DNA of 64,000 bases from positions 2,852,001 to 2,916,000 of the forward strand of contig NZ_CP080598.1 of NCBI RefSeq assembly GCF_019598945.1. Direction: 5' to 3'. Positions 28,217 to 37,425 of the stretch are shown piece after piece. A program made the translations under genes and the position numbers. The notes under the pieces are model-generated. The model was not told where the DNA came from. It was given only the letters and a program-made list of their open reading frames with translations, and ran no database searches. This stretch comes from Sphaerospermopsis torques-reginae ITEP-024 (lineage in GTDB: Bacteria; Cyanobacteriota; Cyanobacteriia; Cyanobacteriales; Nostocaceae). Position 1 is the first letter of the stretch, and the number at the start of each line of letters is the position of its first letter.

Positions 28217-29488
28217 CTGACGGGGCGACAAACAAGGCTGAAAACAAGACGGTATAAAGAACGTAACGATTTATGGTAAAAAAAGATAGGTCAGCTATTG
28301 TCAATAAGACCAATAAGAATGAAAATGTTACCCTTATTCTATCAAAAGCACTTAAAAAGTCAATTGAGTTTAGCAGAATATCTGTTCCTCAAAATTTTGG
28401 TGAACATCTTACAGTCAATTAAAAATGTGAATTTAGAAAGGTTAGCGAATGGCGTACCGTTACCAATTAAATTTGAAAGTAGAAGAAAAAGAATACAAAG
28501 ATTTTTATCATTACCAAATCTAACAATTGAAAAAATTTGGTTTCCCATTATTCAGGAATGGTTATCAATATACTTTACCAAGGAAAAAATAATTTATGTA
28601 GCAATTGATAGAACCAATTGGAATCGAATAAATTTATTTATGGTGAGTGTAATTTGGGATAAAAGAGCATTTCCCATATATTTTAAATTATTGCCAAAAT
28701 TAGGGAACAGTAACATATCTGAGCAACAACAGTTATTAGCGAAAGTAATGCCACTTTTTCAAAACTATAAGGTATGTGTATTAGGTGATAGAGAATTTTG
28801 TTCAGTAAAACTCGCTAAGTACCTTCAGAGCTTGGGTGTATACTTTTGCCTGCGATTAAAAAAGAACGAATTTGTAGAATTTGAAAAAGATATTTTTTAT
28901 GAGCTAAATAGTCTTGGTTTAGCACCGGGCGTATCGTTTTTTATTAAAGGCGTGAAGGTAACAAAGACTCGTGGTTTCATCAGTTTTAATGTGGCGTGTA
29001 AATGGAAGCGTAAAATCAACGGAGTATCACCCAAAGAAGGGTGGTTTATCTTAACCAATTTTGATAGTCTGGAATTAGCTATTGCTGCATACAAAAGGAG
29101 ATTTGATATAGAAGAAATGTTTAGAGATTTCAAAAAAGGAGGCTACAATTTAGAAGAGACTAATGTAACTGGTGAACGCTTTATTTCTCTGGTTTTATTA
29201 ATAGCAATTGCTTACTCTTCCGCAACAATTCAAGGTCAACAAATCAAACGTAAAGGAATACAGAAATATGTTTCCCGCATCAAAGAATATGGTCGAACAG
29301 AACGGAGACATAGTAGTTTTTATATTGGATTATATGGTCAAACTTGGGTTAATTTCAAGGAAATTTGTATGGATATGGTCATGGAATTAATGAGATTAAA
29401 TCGCAATAAACGTAAGAATTATCAACAAGGTCTAAGAGCTATGAGGCTTATAGAGTCTGTCTTGTAGCTTATTTCGTCTCCCCTTCAG
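28217..29488 (+). mobile_element. IS4-family insertion sequence, 1272 bp
   Basis: Imperfect terminal inverted repeats CTGACGGGGCGACAAAC (left) and CTGAAGGGGAGACGAAA (complement of right end) bound one transposase gene. A perfect 9-bp target duplication CCTCACTGG lies at 28208-28216 and 29489-29497. The element therefore looks complete and fairly recent. I cannot name the IS. Confidence 0.88.
28319..29467 (+). CDS. IS4-family transposase
   Basis: 382 residues from the ATG at 28319 (MKMLPLFYQKHLKSQLS); a TTG 21 bp upstream is less likely. DDE residues are visible: first Asp in YVAIDRTNW, second Asp in VLGDREFCSVKLA, Glu in RFDIEEMFRDFKKGGYNLE, which has the Y-R-E-K-like signature of IS4 transposases. 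The gene is full length and uninterrupted, so it may be active. Confidence 0.9.
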   Translation: MKMLPLFYQKHLKSQLSLAEYLFLKILVNILQSIKNVNLERLANGVPLPIKFESRRKRIQRFLSLPNLTIEKIWFPIIQEWLSIYFTKEKIIYVAIDRTNWNRINLFMVSVIWDKRAFPIYFKLLPKLGNSNISEQQQLLAKVMPLFQNYKVCVLGDREFCSVKLAKYLQSLGVYFCLRLKKNEFVEFEKDIFYELNSLGLAPGVSFFIKGVKVTKTRGFISFNVACKWKRKINGVSPKEGWFILTNFDSLELAIAAYKRRFDIEEMFRDFKKGGYNLEETNVTGERFISLVLLIAIAYSSATIQGQQIKRKGIQKYVSRIKEYGRTERRHSSFYIGLYGQTWVNFKEICMDMVMELMRLNRNKRKNYQQGLRAMRLIESVL

Positions 29489-29513
29489 CCTCACTGGTAT
29501 GAAATATGCTGTA

Positions 29514-30356
29514 TTACTTGTTTCCTGCCTTCTGAAAAATTCCATGTCTAGGACTAAACAAAAAAGCTAAGACAAATAAACCCGAAACAACCAACACAAT
29601 TGCTGGACCAGAAGGTAAATTATAAAAATAGCTCAGATACATTCCGCTAATACTAGAAATTACACCAATTACCGCCCCTAAAATCATCACTTCATGTAGT
29701 CTTTTTACTAATAAATAAGCAGTTGCCCCTGGGGTAATTAATAGTGATAATACTAAAATAACTCCTACAGCTTTCATGCTGGCGACAATTGTTAAAGAAA
29801 TTAACAACATTAAACCAAAGTTTAAACGATTAACTGGTAAACCTGCGGCTTGTGCGCCTAATGGATCAAAGGTGTAAAATAACAGTTCTTTGTATAGTAA
29901 AAAAACGATGATTAAAACTATAGCAGCAATGATAGCTGTGTCTCGCACTTCGTCAACTGTTACGCCAAGGATGTTACCAAATAAAAAATGATTGAGGTCG
30001 ATTTTATTACTTTTTTGAATAATTGTAATTAGGGTAATACCAAGGGCAAAAAAAGCTGAAAATACTATCCCCATTGCTGCATCTTCTTTGATGGGGGAAC
30101 GGGTTTTAATAAATGCTATGGCTATGGTACTTAATATCCCAGCAATAAAAGCTCCAATAAAAATGTTAGCACCAATCATGAAGGCGATCGCCAGTCCTGG
30201 TAGTACGGAATGGCTGATCGCATCACCTAGTAATGCTAGTCTTTGTACCATTAAGTAACTACCAACTATCGCACATAATAAACCTACTAATATGGCGATG
30301 ATTAATGAACGTTGCATGAAGCTATATTGTAATGGTTCAATTAGTGTGTTTAACAT
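29514..30356 (-). CDS. Mn/Zn-type metal ABC transporter permease
   Basis: 280 residues from the ATG at 30356 (MLNTLIEPLQYSFMQRSLI). The longer frame upstream is a purine-rich repeat translated as poly-Leu/Phe and is not real coding. ABC-3 family permease (MntB/ZnuB/SitC type) with about eight helices; family landmarks are GDAISHSVLPGLAIAF, TFDPLGAQAAGLPV and SMKAVGVILVLSLLITPGATAYLL. It lies downstream of the ATPase gene on the same strand, divergent from the binding protein. Manganese is the likelier metal because the binding protein lacks a His-rich loop. Confidence 0.87.
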   Translation of the reverse strand: MLNTLIEPLQYSFMQRSLIIAILVGLLCAIVGSYLMVQRLALLGDAISHSVLPGLAIAFMIGANIFIGAFIAGILSTIAIAFIKTRSPIKEDAAMGIVFSAFFALGITLITIIQKSNKIDLNHFLFGNILGVTVDEVRDTAIIAAIVLIIVFLLYKELLFYTFDPLGAQAAGLPVNRLNFGLMLLISLTIVASMKAVGVILVLSLLITPGATAYLLVKRLHEVMILGAVIGVISSISGMYLSYFYNLPSGPAIVLVVSGLFVLAFLFSPRHGIFQKAGNK

Positions 30357-30521
30357 AAATTGAGAATGAACCACGAAGGCACGAAGTACACGAAGGAATA
30401 AGAGAAGGAAGAGAAGGAAGAGAAGGAAGAGGAAGAGATAGATAAAATAATTACAGTATCTTGCAGGTAAATGAAGTACAAAATTTAATCCAAAAATCAA
30501 CTATCAAGCAGGTTTTACTCT

Positions 30522-30560
<39 letters not shown>

Positions 30561-30570
30561 TTATAATTTA

Positions 30571-31311
30571 TTATGCTGCATCACTGAAGTAGATGACTTT
30601 TCCGCCATAAGCACGATGTAGGTTTTCTTCTGTGAGAACTTGTTGGCGTGAACCTGTGGCGATTAGTTCACAATTAAGTAAAATTAAATCATCAAAATGG
30701 GTGATTGATTCGCCTAAGTCGTGGTTTACTACTAATACAATTTTATTGGCTGCTGCTAGTTGCTGAAAGACTTCAAAAATTATTGTTTGGGTTTTTTGAT
30801 CTATTCCTACAAAGGGTTCGTCAAAACAAAAAATTTCTGCTTGTTGGGTTAATGCACGGGCTAAAAATACTCTCTGTTGTTGTCCTCCAGATAGTTCTCC
30901 AATAGGGCGATCGCTGTATTCTTTCATTCCTACCCGTTCTAAGGCTGCTTTTGCTACTTGGCGACTAACAGCCGAGAAACTACGCAACCAACCTGTTTTT
31001 TTTACACGCCCCATCATCACTACATCCCATACTGTAGCAGGATAATTCCAGTCTATTTGGCTTCTTTGTGGCACGTAGGCAACTTTTTCTAGTTGCTGCT
31101 TTAAAGGTTTATTTTCGTACAAGACGTTACCGCTACTTGTAGGAACTAATCCCAAAATTGCTTTCATCAAGGTGCTTTTACCAGCACCATTGGGTCCAAA
31201 AATTCCTGTTAATTTTCCTGGTTTGATGATGCAGTTCACATCCCGCAAGGCTTCTTGTGTGCGGTAATGTACTCCTAAATGAGAAATGTTAATGGTTGCT
31301 TGAGAACTCAT
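30571..31311 (-). CDS. Mn/Zn-type metal ABC transporter ATPase
   Basis: About 246 residues from the ATG at 31311 (MSSQATINISHLGVHY); an earlier in-frame ATG at 31398 would add 29 poorly conserved residues. ABC motifs: Walker A GPNGAGKST, Q-loop VPQRSQIDWNYP (typical of Mn/Zn importers), signature [15 protein letters not shown], Walker B EIFCFDEPFVGID, H-loop NHD. It partners the permease downstream and the divergently transcribed binding protein. Confidence 0.88.
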   Translation of the reverse strand: MSSQATINISHLGVHYRTQEALRDVNCIIKPGKLTGIFGPNGAGKSTLMKAILGLVPTSSGNVLYENKPLKQQLEKVAYVPQRSQIDWNYPATVWDVVMMGRVKKTGWLRSFSAVSRQVAKAALERVGMKEYSDRPIGELSGGQQQRVFLARALTQQAEIFCFDEPFVGIDQKTQTIIFEVFQQLAAANKIVLVVNHDLGESITHFDDLILLNCELIATGSRQQVLTEENLHRAYGGKVIYFSDAA

Positions 31312-31488
31312 ATCAATAGATTTTCTCGTTTGTACAGGTATTTCCTGTGACTGTCTCCGTAATAAATTGAATTTTTGGTAAAAAGAAATATTTTGCATAT
31401 CCGTGTTTAAAATATCTATTCTTTGAGCTTACTATAAAAATGAGAAAAAAATGAAAAAACCAATAATTTAAATTAATCACTGAGATAA

Positions 31489-32493
31489 ATGAAACTAATA
31501 CCAGGGATAGACTGCCGCACTGTGTTTAAGAAAACAAAGATTGCTTTCAATATTTACCCGTTTTGTTTGGGAATATTTCTACCTTTGTTTTTATTTGGTT
31601 GTACTTCTTCCGAGTCGCAACCACCGGGGGATGGTAAGCCGCAAGTTGTAGCAACTAGCACTATCATTGCTGATTTAGCGGAGGAAGTTGGAGGAGAGGA
31701 AATAAATTTAACTGGTATTCTCCAACCAGGTGCAGATCCGCACGTTTATGAACCTGTACCCGCAGATAGTCGAGTTTTGGAAACAGCGGATTTAATTTTA
31801 TATAACGGTTACAATTTAGAACCGGGAATTATTAAGTTAATGAATGCTGCGGGAGGAAAAGCGAAAAAGTTAGCAGTGGGGGAAGTTGTTGAACCTTTAA
31901 AACTAGAAAAAAGTAAGGGGGAAATTGTTCCCGATCCTCACGTTTGGGGAAGTGCGGAAAATGCTATCTTGATGGTGAATGCTATTAGAGATTCATTGAT
32001 TGAGTTATCACCAGAAGACAAAGAAAAATTTACTCAAAATGCGGAAGAATTGACAAATGAATTACAACAATTAAATAATTGGATTCAACAACAAATTCAA
32101 ACTATTCCCCCAGAAAAACGCAAATTGATCACTACCCACGATGCTTTTCAATATTATGCTAATACTTATGGTTTGGAAATTGCGGGAACTTTAATTGGGA
32201 TTAGCACTGAAGAACAACCAAGCGCCAAAACCGTAAAACAATTAGTTGATGCTGTTAAAAAAATAGGTGTGCCGGCAATTTTTGCGGAAACTACAATTAA
32301 TCCCGCTTTAATTAAAACAGTTGCCCAAGAAGCAGGTGTTAAACTCGCACCCAATGAACTTTACTCTGATTCTATTGGTGAAAAAGGAAGTGATGGAGAG
32401 ACTTACATCAAAATGATGGTAGCTAATACCCGCACTATTGTTGAAGCTTTAGGAGGTAAATATACACCTTTTCCAATTCCAAATCAAAACTAA
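31489..32493 (+). CDS. Mn/Zn-type metal ABC transporter substrate-binding lipoprotein
   Basis: 334 residues, cluster A-I solute-binding protein (MntC/ZnuA/PsaA type). A long signal peptide ends in a lipobox at FGC. Metal ligands are apparent: His in GADPHVYEP, His in VPDPHVWGS, Glu in IFAETTIN, Asp in LYSDSIGEKGSDG. The His-rich loop of zinc-specific ZnuA is absent, favouring manganese. It is divergent from the ATPase over a 90-177 bp region in which I saw no Zur-like palindrome. A run of GATAATT repeats follows (32541-32598). Confidence 0.88.
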   Translation: MKLIPGIDCRTVFKKTKIAFNIYPFCLGIFLPLFLFGCTSSESQPPGDGKPQVVATSTIIADLAEEVGGEEINLTGILQPGADPHVYEPVPADSRVLETADLILYNGYNLEPGIIKLMNAAGGKAKKLAVGEVVEPLKLEKSKGEIVPDPHVWGSAENAILMVNAIRDSLIELSPEDKEKFTQNAEELTNELQQLNNWIQQQIQTIPPEKRKLITTHDAFQYYANTYGLEIAGTLIGISTEEQPSAKTVKQLVDAVKKIGVPAIFAETTINPALIKTVAQEAGVKLAPNELYSDSIGEKGSDGETYIKMMVANTRTIVEALGGKYTPFPIPNQN

Positions 32494-32540
32494 ATTTCAT
32501 ACTCACACAAATTCAAACTCTCTCTCCAGAAAGAACCACT

Positions 32541-32640
32541 TTCAAAATTGATAATTGATAATTGATAATTGATAATTGATAATTGATAATTGATAATTGG
32601 AAATTAATTATCCATTGTCAATTGTCAATTGTTAAATAGT
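32541..32640. repeat. heptameric ATTGATA repeats followed by complementary CAATTGT units
   Basis: Seven or more copies of a GATAATT unit, then TTGTCAATTG units able to pair with them. Similar arrays are at 14006-14060, 34399-34443, 34684-34720, 37188-37222 and 37411-37446, several directly past stop codons. Confidence 0.85.
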
Positions 32641-32660
32641 TGTTTATTTTGGATAGGGTT

Positions 32661-32993
32661 ATGACTAATAATCATCAAGATGATCAAATTAATCAACCAG
32701 TAAGTAAAGATAGCTTTTCTAGAGAGAAACCAAATGTTAAAGAAAGAAATTTAACTGCTAATCCTGGTGATAGAATAGCTGATGAAGCACAAACAATTGA
32801 AGAAAAAGCCCAACAAGTTGCTGTAGATGTTCCTGATATTACAGGTGATCAAATTACAGTTCCCACTTATTTTATAGTGGAAACTGCTGATGGGGAGAAA
32901 AAAGCTTTGCATCATGTTAAAGATGCGGAAGAAATTTCTGATGTGATTCGTCAAGCACGAGTAAATGAGAAAGGTGAACGCATTTGGTGGTAA
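32661..32993 (+). CDS. small hypothetical protein
   Basis: 110 residues from the ATG at 32661 (MTNNHQDDQINQ); an in-frame TTG at 32640 falls in repeat sequence. Charged and probably partly disordered N-terminus; a more ordered C-terminal half has VPTYFIVETADGEKKALHHVKDAEEISDVIRQARV. No signal peptide or membrane segment. I do not recognise the family. It precedes a GTPase gene by about 78 bp on the same strand. Confidence 0.65.
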   Translation: MTNNHQDDQINQPVSKDSFSREKPNVKERNLTANPGDRIADEAQTIEEKAQQVAVDVPDITGDQITVPTYFIVETADGEKKALHHVKDAEEISDVIRQARVNEKGERIWW

Positions 32994-33070
32994 AATAGAG
33001 GTGAGGGCAGCAGTCACAAAGCCCAAATTTTCGATATAAATAAATATGTAATTTATTTTTTGCTGTCACC

Positions 33071-34417
33071 TTGTCTCAACTGCAAGAAACTCATTTAAAC
33101 CGCGCCCGTGCTAGTCTTAGACAAGCGATATCTTGGTATGGATATCTCCGCAAGTCAGGCCAGCTATCATCTAAACAAGAATTAGCAAGTTTGGTAAAAC
33201 CAGAAATAGAGGTTTTAACCACCACTCTCAGCAAACTAGACTCTAATGTGGTGAGAATAGCGGCCTTTGGTTTAGTGAGTCGTGGTAAGTCTGCGGTTTT
33301 AAATTCTTTGCTGGGGGAAAAAATTCTGCAAACTGGACCTCTTAATGGTGTGACTCAATGGCCGCGATCGCTACGTTGGAAACCAGGTGGTAAGGTAATT
33401 GTCGAATTAATTGATACACCTGGTTTAGATGAGATTGAAGGAGAAACCAGGGCGCAAATGGCGCGAGATGTGGCACAGCAAGCTGATTTGATTTTGTTTG
33501 TGGTGTCAGGAGATATTACTAGAACAGAGTATCAAGCATTACTGCAATTACGCCAAGCGCAAAAACCGCTGATTTTAGTATTTAACAAAATTGATTTGTA
33601 TCCTGATACAGATAGAAAAAGCATTTATCAGAGTTTACAAGTTTTAGGTGCAGGACATCCGCACGCTAAACCATTATTACCGGATGAAATTGTTATGGTT
33701 GCAGCAGAACCTGCACCGATGGAAGTCAGAGTAGAATATCCTGATGGAAATGTGAGTTATGAATGGGAAACCCCACCCCCCCAGGTAGATGAATTGAAAC
33801 AAACAATTTTGAATATATTAAATAGAGAAGGGCGATCGCTCTTAGCTTTAAATGCACTCATTCAAGCGCGGGAAGCTGAAGAAATTATTGCCCAAAAAAC
33901 TCTTGATTTTCGGCAACAAGAAGCAGAAGATATTATTTGGAAGTTTGCAAAATACAAAGCTTTAGCTATCGGGTTAAATCCTATCGCTTTTTTAGATATT
34001 ATTGGTGGTGTAATTACAGATTTAGCTTTAATTCGTTCCTTAGCTAGATTATATTCTTTACCGATGACTAGCTATGAAGCGACAAATTTATTAAGAACGA
34101 TTTTATTAAGTTCTGGTGGTTTATTGTTGGGAGAAATAGGTAGTAGTTTTTTATTAGGTTTAGGTAAAAGTTCCGCTGCGATCGCTAGTGGTGATAATCC
34201 TCTGAATATTACTACCTTTGCTGGTAGTGCGATCGCTCAAGCTGGAATTGCTGGTTATGGTGCTTATGCTGTGGGTAAAGCTGCACAGGTATATTTAGAA
34301 AAAGGCTGTACGTGGGGACAATTGGGCGCTAATACCGTCATTCAGGAGATTTTGACCCAAGTTGATAAAAATACAATTTTGTATCGTTTAAGAGAAGAAT
34401 TGATAATTGATAATTGA
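33071..34417 (+). CDS. Era-like GTPase with C-terminal hydrophobic (DUF697-type) domain
   Basis: 448 residues from a TTG. G1 GLVSRGKS (about 67-74), G3 DTPGLDE, and G4 NKID are all present. The C-terminal half has hydrophobic stretches (LNPIAFLDIIGGVITDLALIRSLARLY and a glycine-rich segment) matching DUF697 membrane-associated GTPases of cyanobacteria. Role unknown; membrane-linked GTPase is the supported statement. A GATAATT repeat supplies the last residues and the stop region. Confidence 0.8.
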   Translation: MSQLQETHLNRARASLRQAISWYGYLRKSGQLSSKQELASLVKPEIEVLTTTLSKLDSNVVRIAAFGLVSRGKSAVLNSLLGEKILQTGPLNGVTQWPRSLRWKPGGKVIVELIDTPGLDEIEGETRAQMARDVAQQADLILFVVSGDITRTEYQALLQLRQAQKPLILVFNKIDLYPDTDRKSIYQSLQVLGAGHPHAKPLLPDEIVMVAAEPAPMEVRVEYPDGNVSYEWETPPPQVDELKQTILNILNREGRSLLALNALIQAREAEEIIAQKTLDFRQQEAEDIIWKFAKYKALAIGLNPIAFLDIIGGVITDLALIRSLARLYSLPMTSYEATNLLRTILLSSGGLLLGEIGSSFLLGLGKSSAAIASGDNPLNITTFAGSAIAQAGIAGYGAYAVGKAAQVYLEKGCTWGQLGANTVIQEILTQVDKNTILYRLREELIIDN

Positions 34418-34718
34418 TAATTGATAATTGATAATTGATAATTGGGTTCTTCGGTACTTACTATGCTAAATCATTTTGTCAACCCATGAAATCCTTATAG
34501 TGTAAGCATTTTACCTTAATTCACTGGTGAATTTGATATGAATTTGGCATCAAAAACAATGAAACCCTTTATTTATATGGGTTATGGGGTAAATAAACTC
34601 ATATTTGGCATAACAGGTACGGAAGAACCGATAATTGTTTAATTCAGGTTTTCACACCTCTCCTTTATAGGAAAAAAAACAAAAATTGTCAATTATCAAT
34701 TGTCAATTGTCAATTGTT

Positions 34719-35474
34719 TTAACCCAGTCTTTCACAAACTAAAACAGTTCCTTTTTCTCCACGAGTAATTCGCAATTCTTCATCTAAATAAAGAATTTCT
34801 AAACGCCCTTTAGGAGAACGATTCATCATAAACGAAACTTCTCCAGTTTCAGGGTTCATAGTTTGTGGAGGAACTAAACCAAACATCAACTTTAAAAAAC
34901 CAGACATCAAAATATCTCCTAAACTTCTTTTTTCTGGTTTACCTTGTTCACTAAAAACCGCTTTCCACTCTTCTAAATTAGTTGTAGATTGCGGTTTTAA
35001 AATTCCTCCTGTAAATTGCACTTGCAGCAATGTATCACTTACAGTTTGACAAATTCCTTGGTTGATCACAATTCCTGAAAGTTGGGGAATAGATTCATCA
35101 ATAGTTGTAAATTCCACCACAATATCATGAGTTCGTTGATCTCCATTTTCGATGGGAAACACAGGTTGCAAAACGCGATCAATCACTAATTTTAATTTTG
35201 TTGGTTGAAACATATTAAAAGCCAAACGTCCCAAAGTATAAGCATATTTACCATTTGCTAATAGTTCACCTTGAGGAAAATTTGGCGCACTGATCAACAA
35301 CCATTCACTATCCATTAAACTACCACTTTGGGCTGGTGCTGTTGTCGGGTTAAAAGATTGGAGATTTTCAATTGCAGCAATGACATTTTTATCTTTCGTA
35401 TTACCACCACAAGCAGCTAATATTTGACGTAACTCTGTTTTCGCTGCTGTACATTTTTCTGTGTCTACTACCAT
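34719..35474 (-). CDS. PAP/fibrillin family protein
   Basis: 251 residues of the plastid-lipid-associated protein (fibrillin) family. Markers: AAIENLQSFNPTTAPAQSGSLMDSEWLLISA near the N-terminus and the C-terminal YLDEELRITRGEKGTVLVCERL, the family's closing motif. Fibrillins bind lipids at thylakoids and plastoglobule-like bodies. No signal peptide. It lies in a divergent pair with the Rieske oxygenase gene. Confidence 0.87.
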   Translation of the reverse strand: MVVDTEKCTAAKTELRQILAACGGNTKDKNVIAAIENLQSFNPTTAPAQSGSLMDSEWLLISAPNFPQGELLANGKYAYTLGRLAFNMFQPTKLKLVIDRVLQPVFPIENGDQRTHDIVVEFTTIDESIPQLSGIVINQGICQTVSDTLLQVQFTGGILKPQSTTNLEEWKAVFSEQGKPEKRSLGDILMSGFLKLMFGLVPPQTMNPETGEVSFMMNRSPKGRLEILYLDEELRITRGEKGTVLVCERLG

Positions 35475-35621
35475 AGTTTTACTTTAGGTTTCCTTTTTTT
35501 GTTAAAATAATTGAGTAATACAATTTTAGACAATTGGCTAATTTTTGAAATCTATCTGTCAGGATGATTAAAAAATTGTTATCTTAATTGTAATACTTTT
35601 CATTCAACTAATAACACCGAA

Positions 35622-35712
35622 ATCACGTAGGTTGGGTTGAGGAACGAAACCCAACATTTATAAGCATTTGTTGGGTTTCGCTGTCGCTTAACCCAACCTA
35701 CAAAAACTACTT
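35622..35712. repeat. decayed 136-bp element copy
   Basis: Interior palindrome GTAGGTTGGGTTGAGGAACG ... AACCCAACCTAC is intact, but the CAATACT outer ends are eroded. It sits in the 306-bp gap between the fibrillin and Rieske genes, about 70 bp before the Rieske start. Confidence 0.7.
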
Positions 35713-35780
35713 TCGTTCTGTTTTGTGTTATCTTTGTTTTGGGGTAATAAACATTATTTACAATCATTGTTAATTCTATC

Positions 35781-37196
35781 ATGTCCAGCAGTATAATCCA
35801 GTCAAACACATCTCCAACCATAACCACAGAATTACTTCCCGCTGGTGGACTCGATCCAGATCGCTTTGATTGGCAAGAGGTATGGTATCCTGTTCATTAT
35901 GTCGAAGATTTAGACAAAACCCAGCCTACTCGCTTCACTTTGCTAGAGAAAGATATTGTTTTATGGTGGGATAATAATGAGCAAATGTGGCGAGCATTTT
36001 TAGATCAATGTCCCCACCGTTTAGCGCCTCTATCTGAAGGTAGAATTAATGAAGATGGATTGTTAGAATGTCCTTATCATGGTTGGACTTTTTCAGGTAC
36101 GGGAAAATGCGATCGCATACCCCAACAAGTCGCAGGAGGAAAAGCAGAAATTTCTCAACGTGCTTGTGTAACTTCATTCCCAACCACTGTTAAACAAGGA
36201 ATGTTATTTGTTTATCCGGGAACTGCGGAAAATGCTGCTAAAACTCAAGTTCCCATTGTTGATATTTTAGATCAAGAATCAGAAGGTTGGGTTTGTCTCA
36301 ACACTTTTCGAGATATTCCCTATGATGCTTTGACATTAATGGAAAATGTCTTAGATTCCAGTCATATACCTTACACCCATCACCGTACCGTCGGCAACCG
36401 CGCTAATGTTTCTCCTGTGGAATTAGAAGTAGTAGAATCAGGAAAATGGGGATTTAAAGGAATTTGGGAAGAAGGACCGCGTAAAGGTACTTTAGGAAAA
36501 CAATATACTACTTTTATTGCTCCTGGTTTAATGTGGCATGACTTGACATCTAAACAGTTTGGCAGAACTTTAACTGTTGTTTATGCTACTCCAATTCGTA
36601 AAGGAGAATGTCGGTTATTTGCGATTTTTCCTTTTAAGTTTGCTTCCAAAATACCAGGAATATTTTTAAAGTTAACTCCCCGTTGGTATTCACATATTGG
36701 ACAAAATAGAGTTTTAGAAGATGATCAAATTTTCTTACATCATCAAGAAAGATATTTAGCCGCACGGGGTGGAAGTGAGAATTTTACTAAGGCGTTTTAT
36801 TTGCCAACTAAGGCAGATTTGTTTGTATTTCAATTGCGTTCTTGGGTGAATCAATATAGTATTGATGCGTTTCCTGGGAAAAGTTTTTCACCACCATTAC
36901 CAAAGGAAGATTTATTAGATAGATATCACTCCCATACAGAAAAATGTTCTAGTTGTCGGAGTGCTTTGGCTAATTTACAAAAGTTGCGGATGGGGGTTGC
37001 AGGGTTCACAGTTTTGGTTTGGGGGTTGTTTCCTTTGCTGATGTTTGTTTATGATCAGCAGGATATTTTGACTATGGGTTTTCTTTCTTTGGTTGTGGTT
37101 GGTGGTGCGGGAGTTTGGTTTGGTTTGGGTAGGTTGGAAAAACGGTTTTATCAGGGGCGGTTGATACCACCGAGAAATTTACCTGATAAGAATTGA
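35781..37196 (+). CDS. Rieske-type oxygenase, PAO/Ptc52/Tic55-like
   Basis: 471 residues. The Rieske 2Fe-2S site is C77-X-H79 ... C97-X2-H100 (CPHR, CPYHGW). The mononuclear iron site shows NVLDSSHIPYTH (Asp192, His195, His200). The C-terminal part has the CxxC of PAO/Ptc52/Tic55 proteins (EKCSSCRSAL) and two hydrophobic helices (about 405-450) that would anchor it to a membrane. Plant relatives oxidise pheophorbide a or protochlorophyllide. Substrate here is unknown. A chlorophyll-biosynthesis gene (bchE) lies 3 kb downstream. Confidence 0.87.
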   Translation: MSSSIIQSNTSPTITTELLPAGGLDPDRFDWQEVWYPVHYVEDLDKTQPTRFTLLEKDIVLWWDNNEQMWRAFLDQCPHRLAPLSEGRINEDGLLECPYHGWTFSGTGKCDRIPQQVAGGKAEISQRACVTSFPTTVKQGMLFVYPGTAENAAKTQVPIVDILDQESEGWVCLNTFRDIPYDALTLMENVLDSSHIPYTHHRTVGNRANVSPVELEVVESGKWGFKGIWEEGPRKGTLGKQYTTFIAPGLMWHDLTSKQFGRTLTVVYATPIRKGECRLFAIFPFKFASKIPGIFLKLTPRWYSHIGQNRVLEDDQIFLHHQERYLAARGGSENFTKAFYLPTKADLFVFQLRSWVNQYSIDAFPGKSFSPPLPKEDLLDRYHSHTEKCSSCRSALANLQKLRMGVAGFTVLVWGLFPLLMFVYDQQDILTMGFLSLVVVGGAGVWFGLGRLEKRFYQGRLIPPRNLPDKN

Positions 37197-37425
37197 TAAT
37201 TGACAATTGATAATTGACAATTGGGGGTTTTTGGATAAGTGAATCACATTTTTAAATCTCACGCAAAGACGCAAAGGCGCAAAGGAAGAAAGTAAGAGAA
37301 GAAGAAGGGTGTGGTACAAACTGTTTCTTGGGTAGGGGTAATTCATGAATTACCCCTACTGTTTTGCGGAAGTCCTGAAATACATGAAAACTGCTGTCAA
37401 GTTTGAATTAAAAAATTGTCAATTA

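Larger units (their letters stand above)
28126..29513. mobile_element. TACAGC-ended miniature element split by an IS4-type insertion
   Basis: The left arm (TACAGCAGTTTCGAGGTAAA at 28126) and right arm (complement reads TACAGCATATTTCATACC, ending 29513) form a TACAGC inverted repeat of the kind also seen around 57410-57534. The IS4-type element at 28217-29488 lies inside it. The right arm ends one base before the stop codon of the metal permease gene. Confidence 0.5.

Noticed and set aside
28273-28420. Alternative transposase start at ATG 28273
   Set aside because: That ATG is in a different frame from the transposase and its frame closes soon after; the ATG at 28319 is in frame with the conserved domain.
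30357-30500. N-terminal extension of the metal permease rich in Leu and Phe
   Set aside because: It translates an AAGAGAAGG purine-rich repeat on the opposite strand; the ATG at 30356 matches the family start.
31399-31488. Zur or Mn-responsive operator between the metal transporter genes
   Set aside because: No convincing TGATAAT-type palindrome could be found; only AT-rich sequence.
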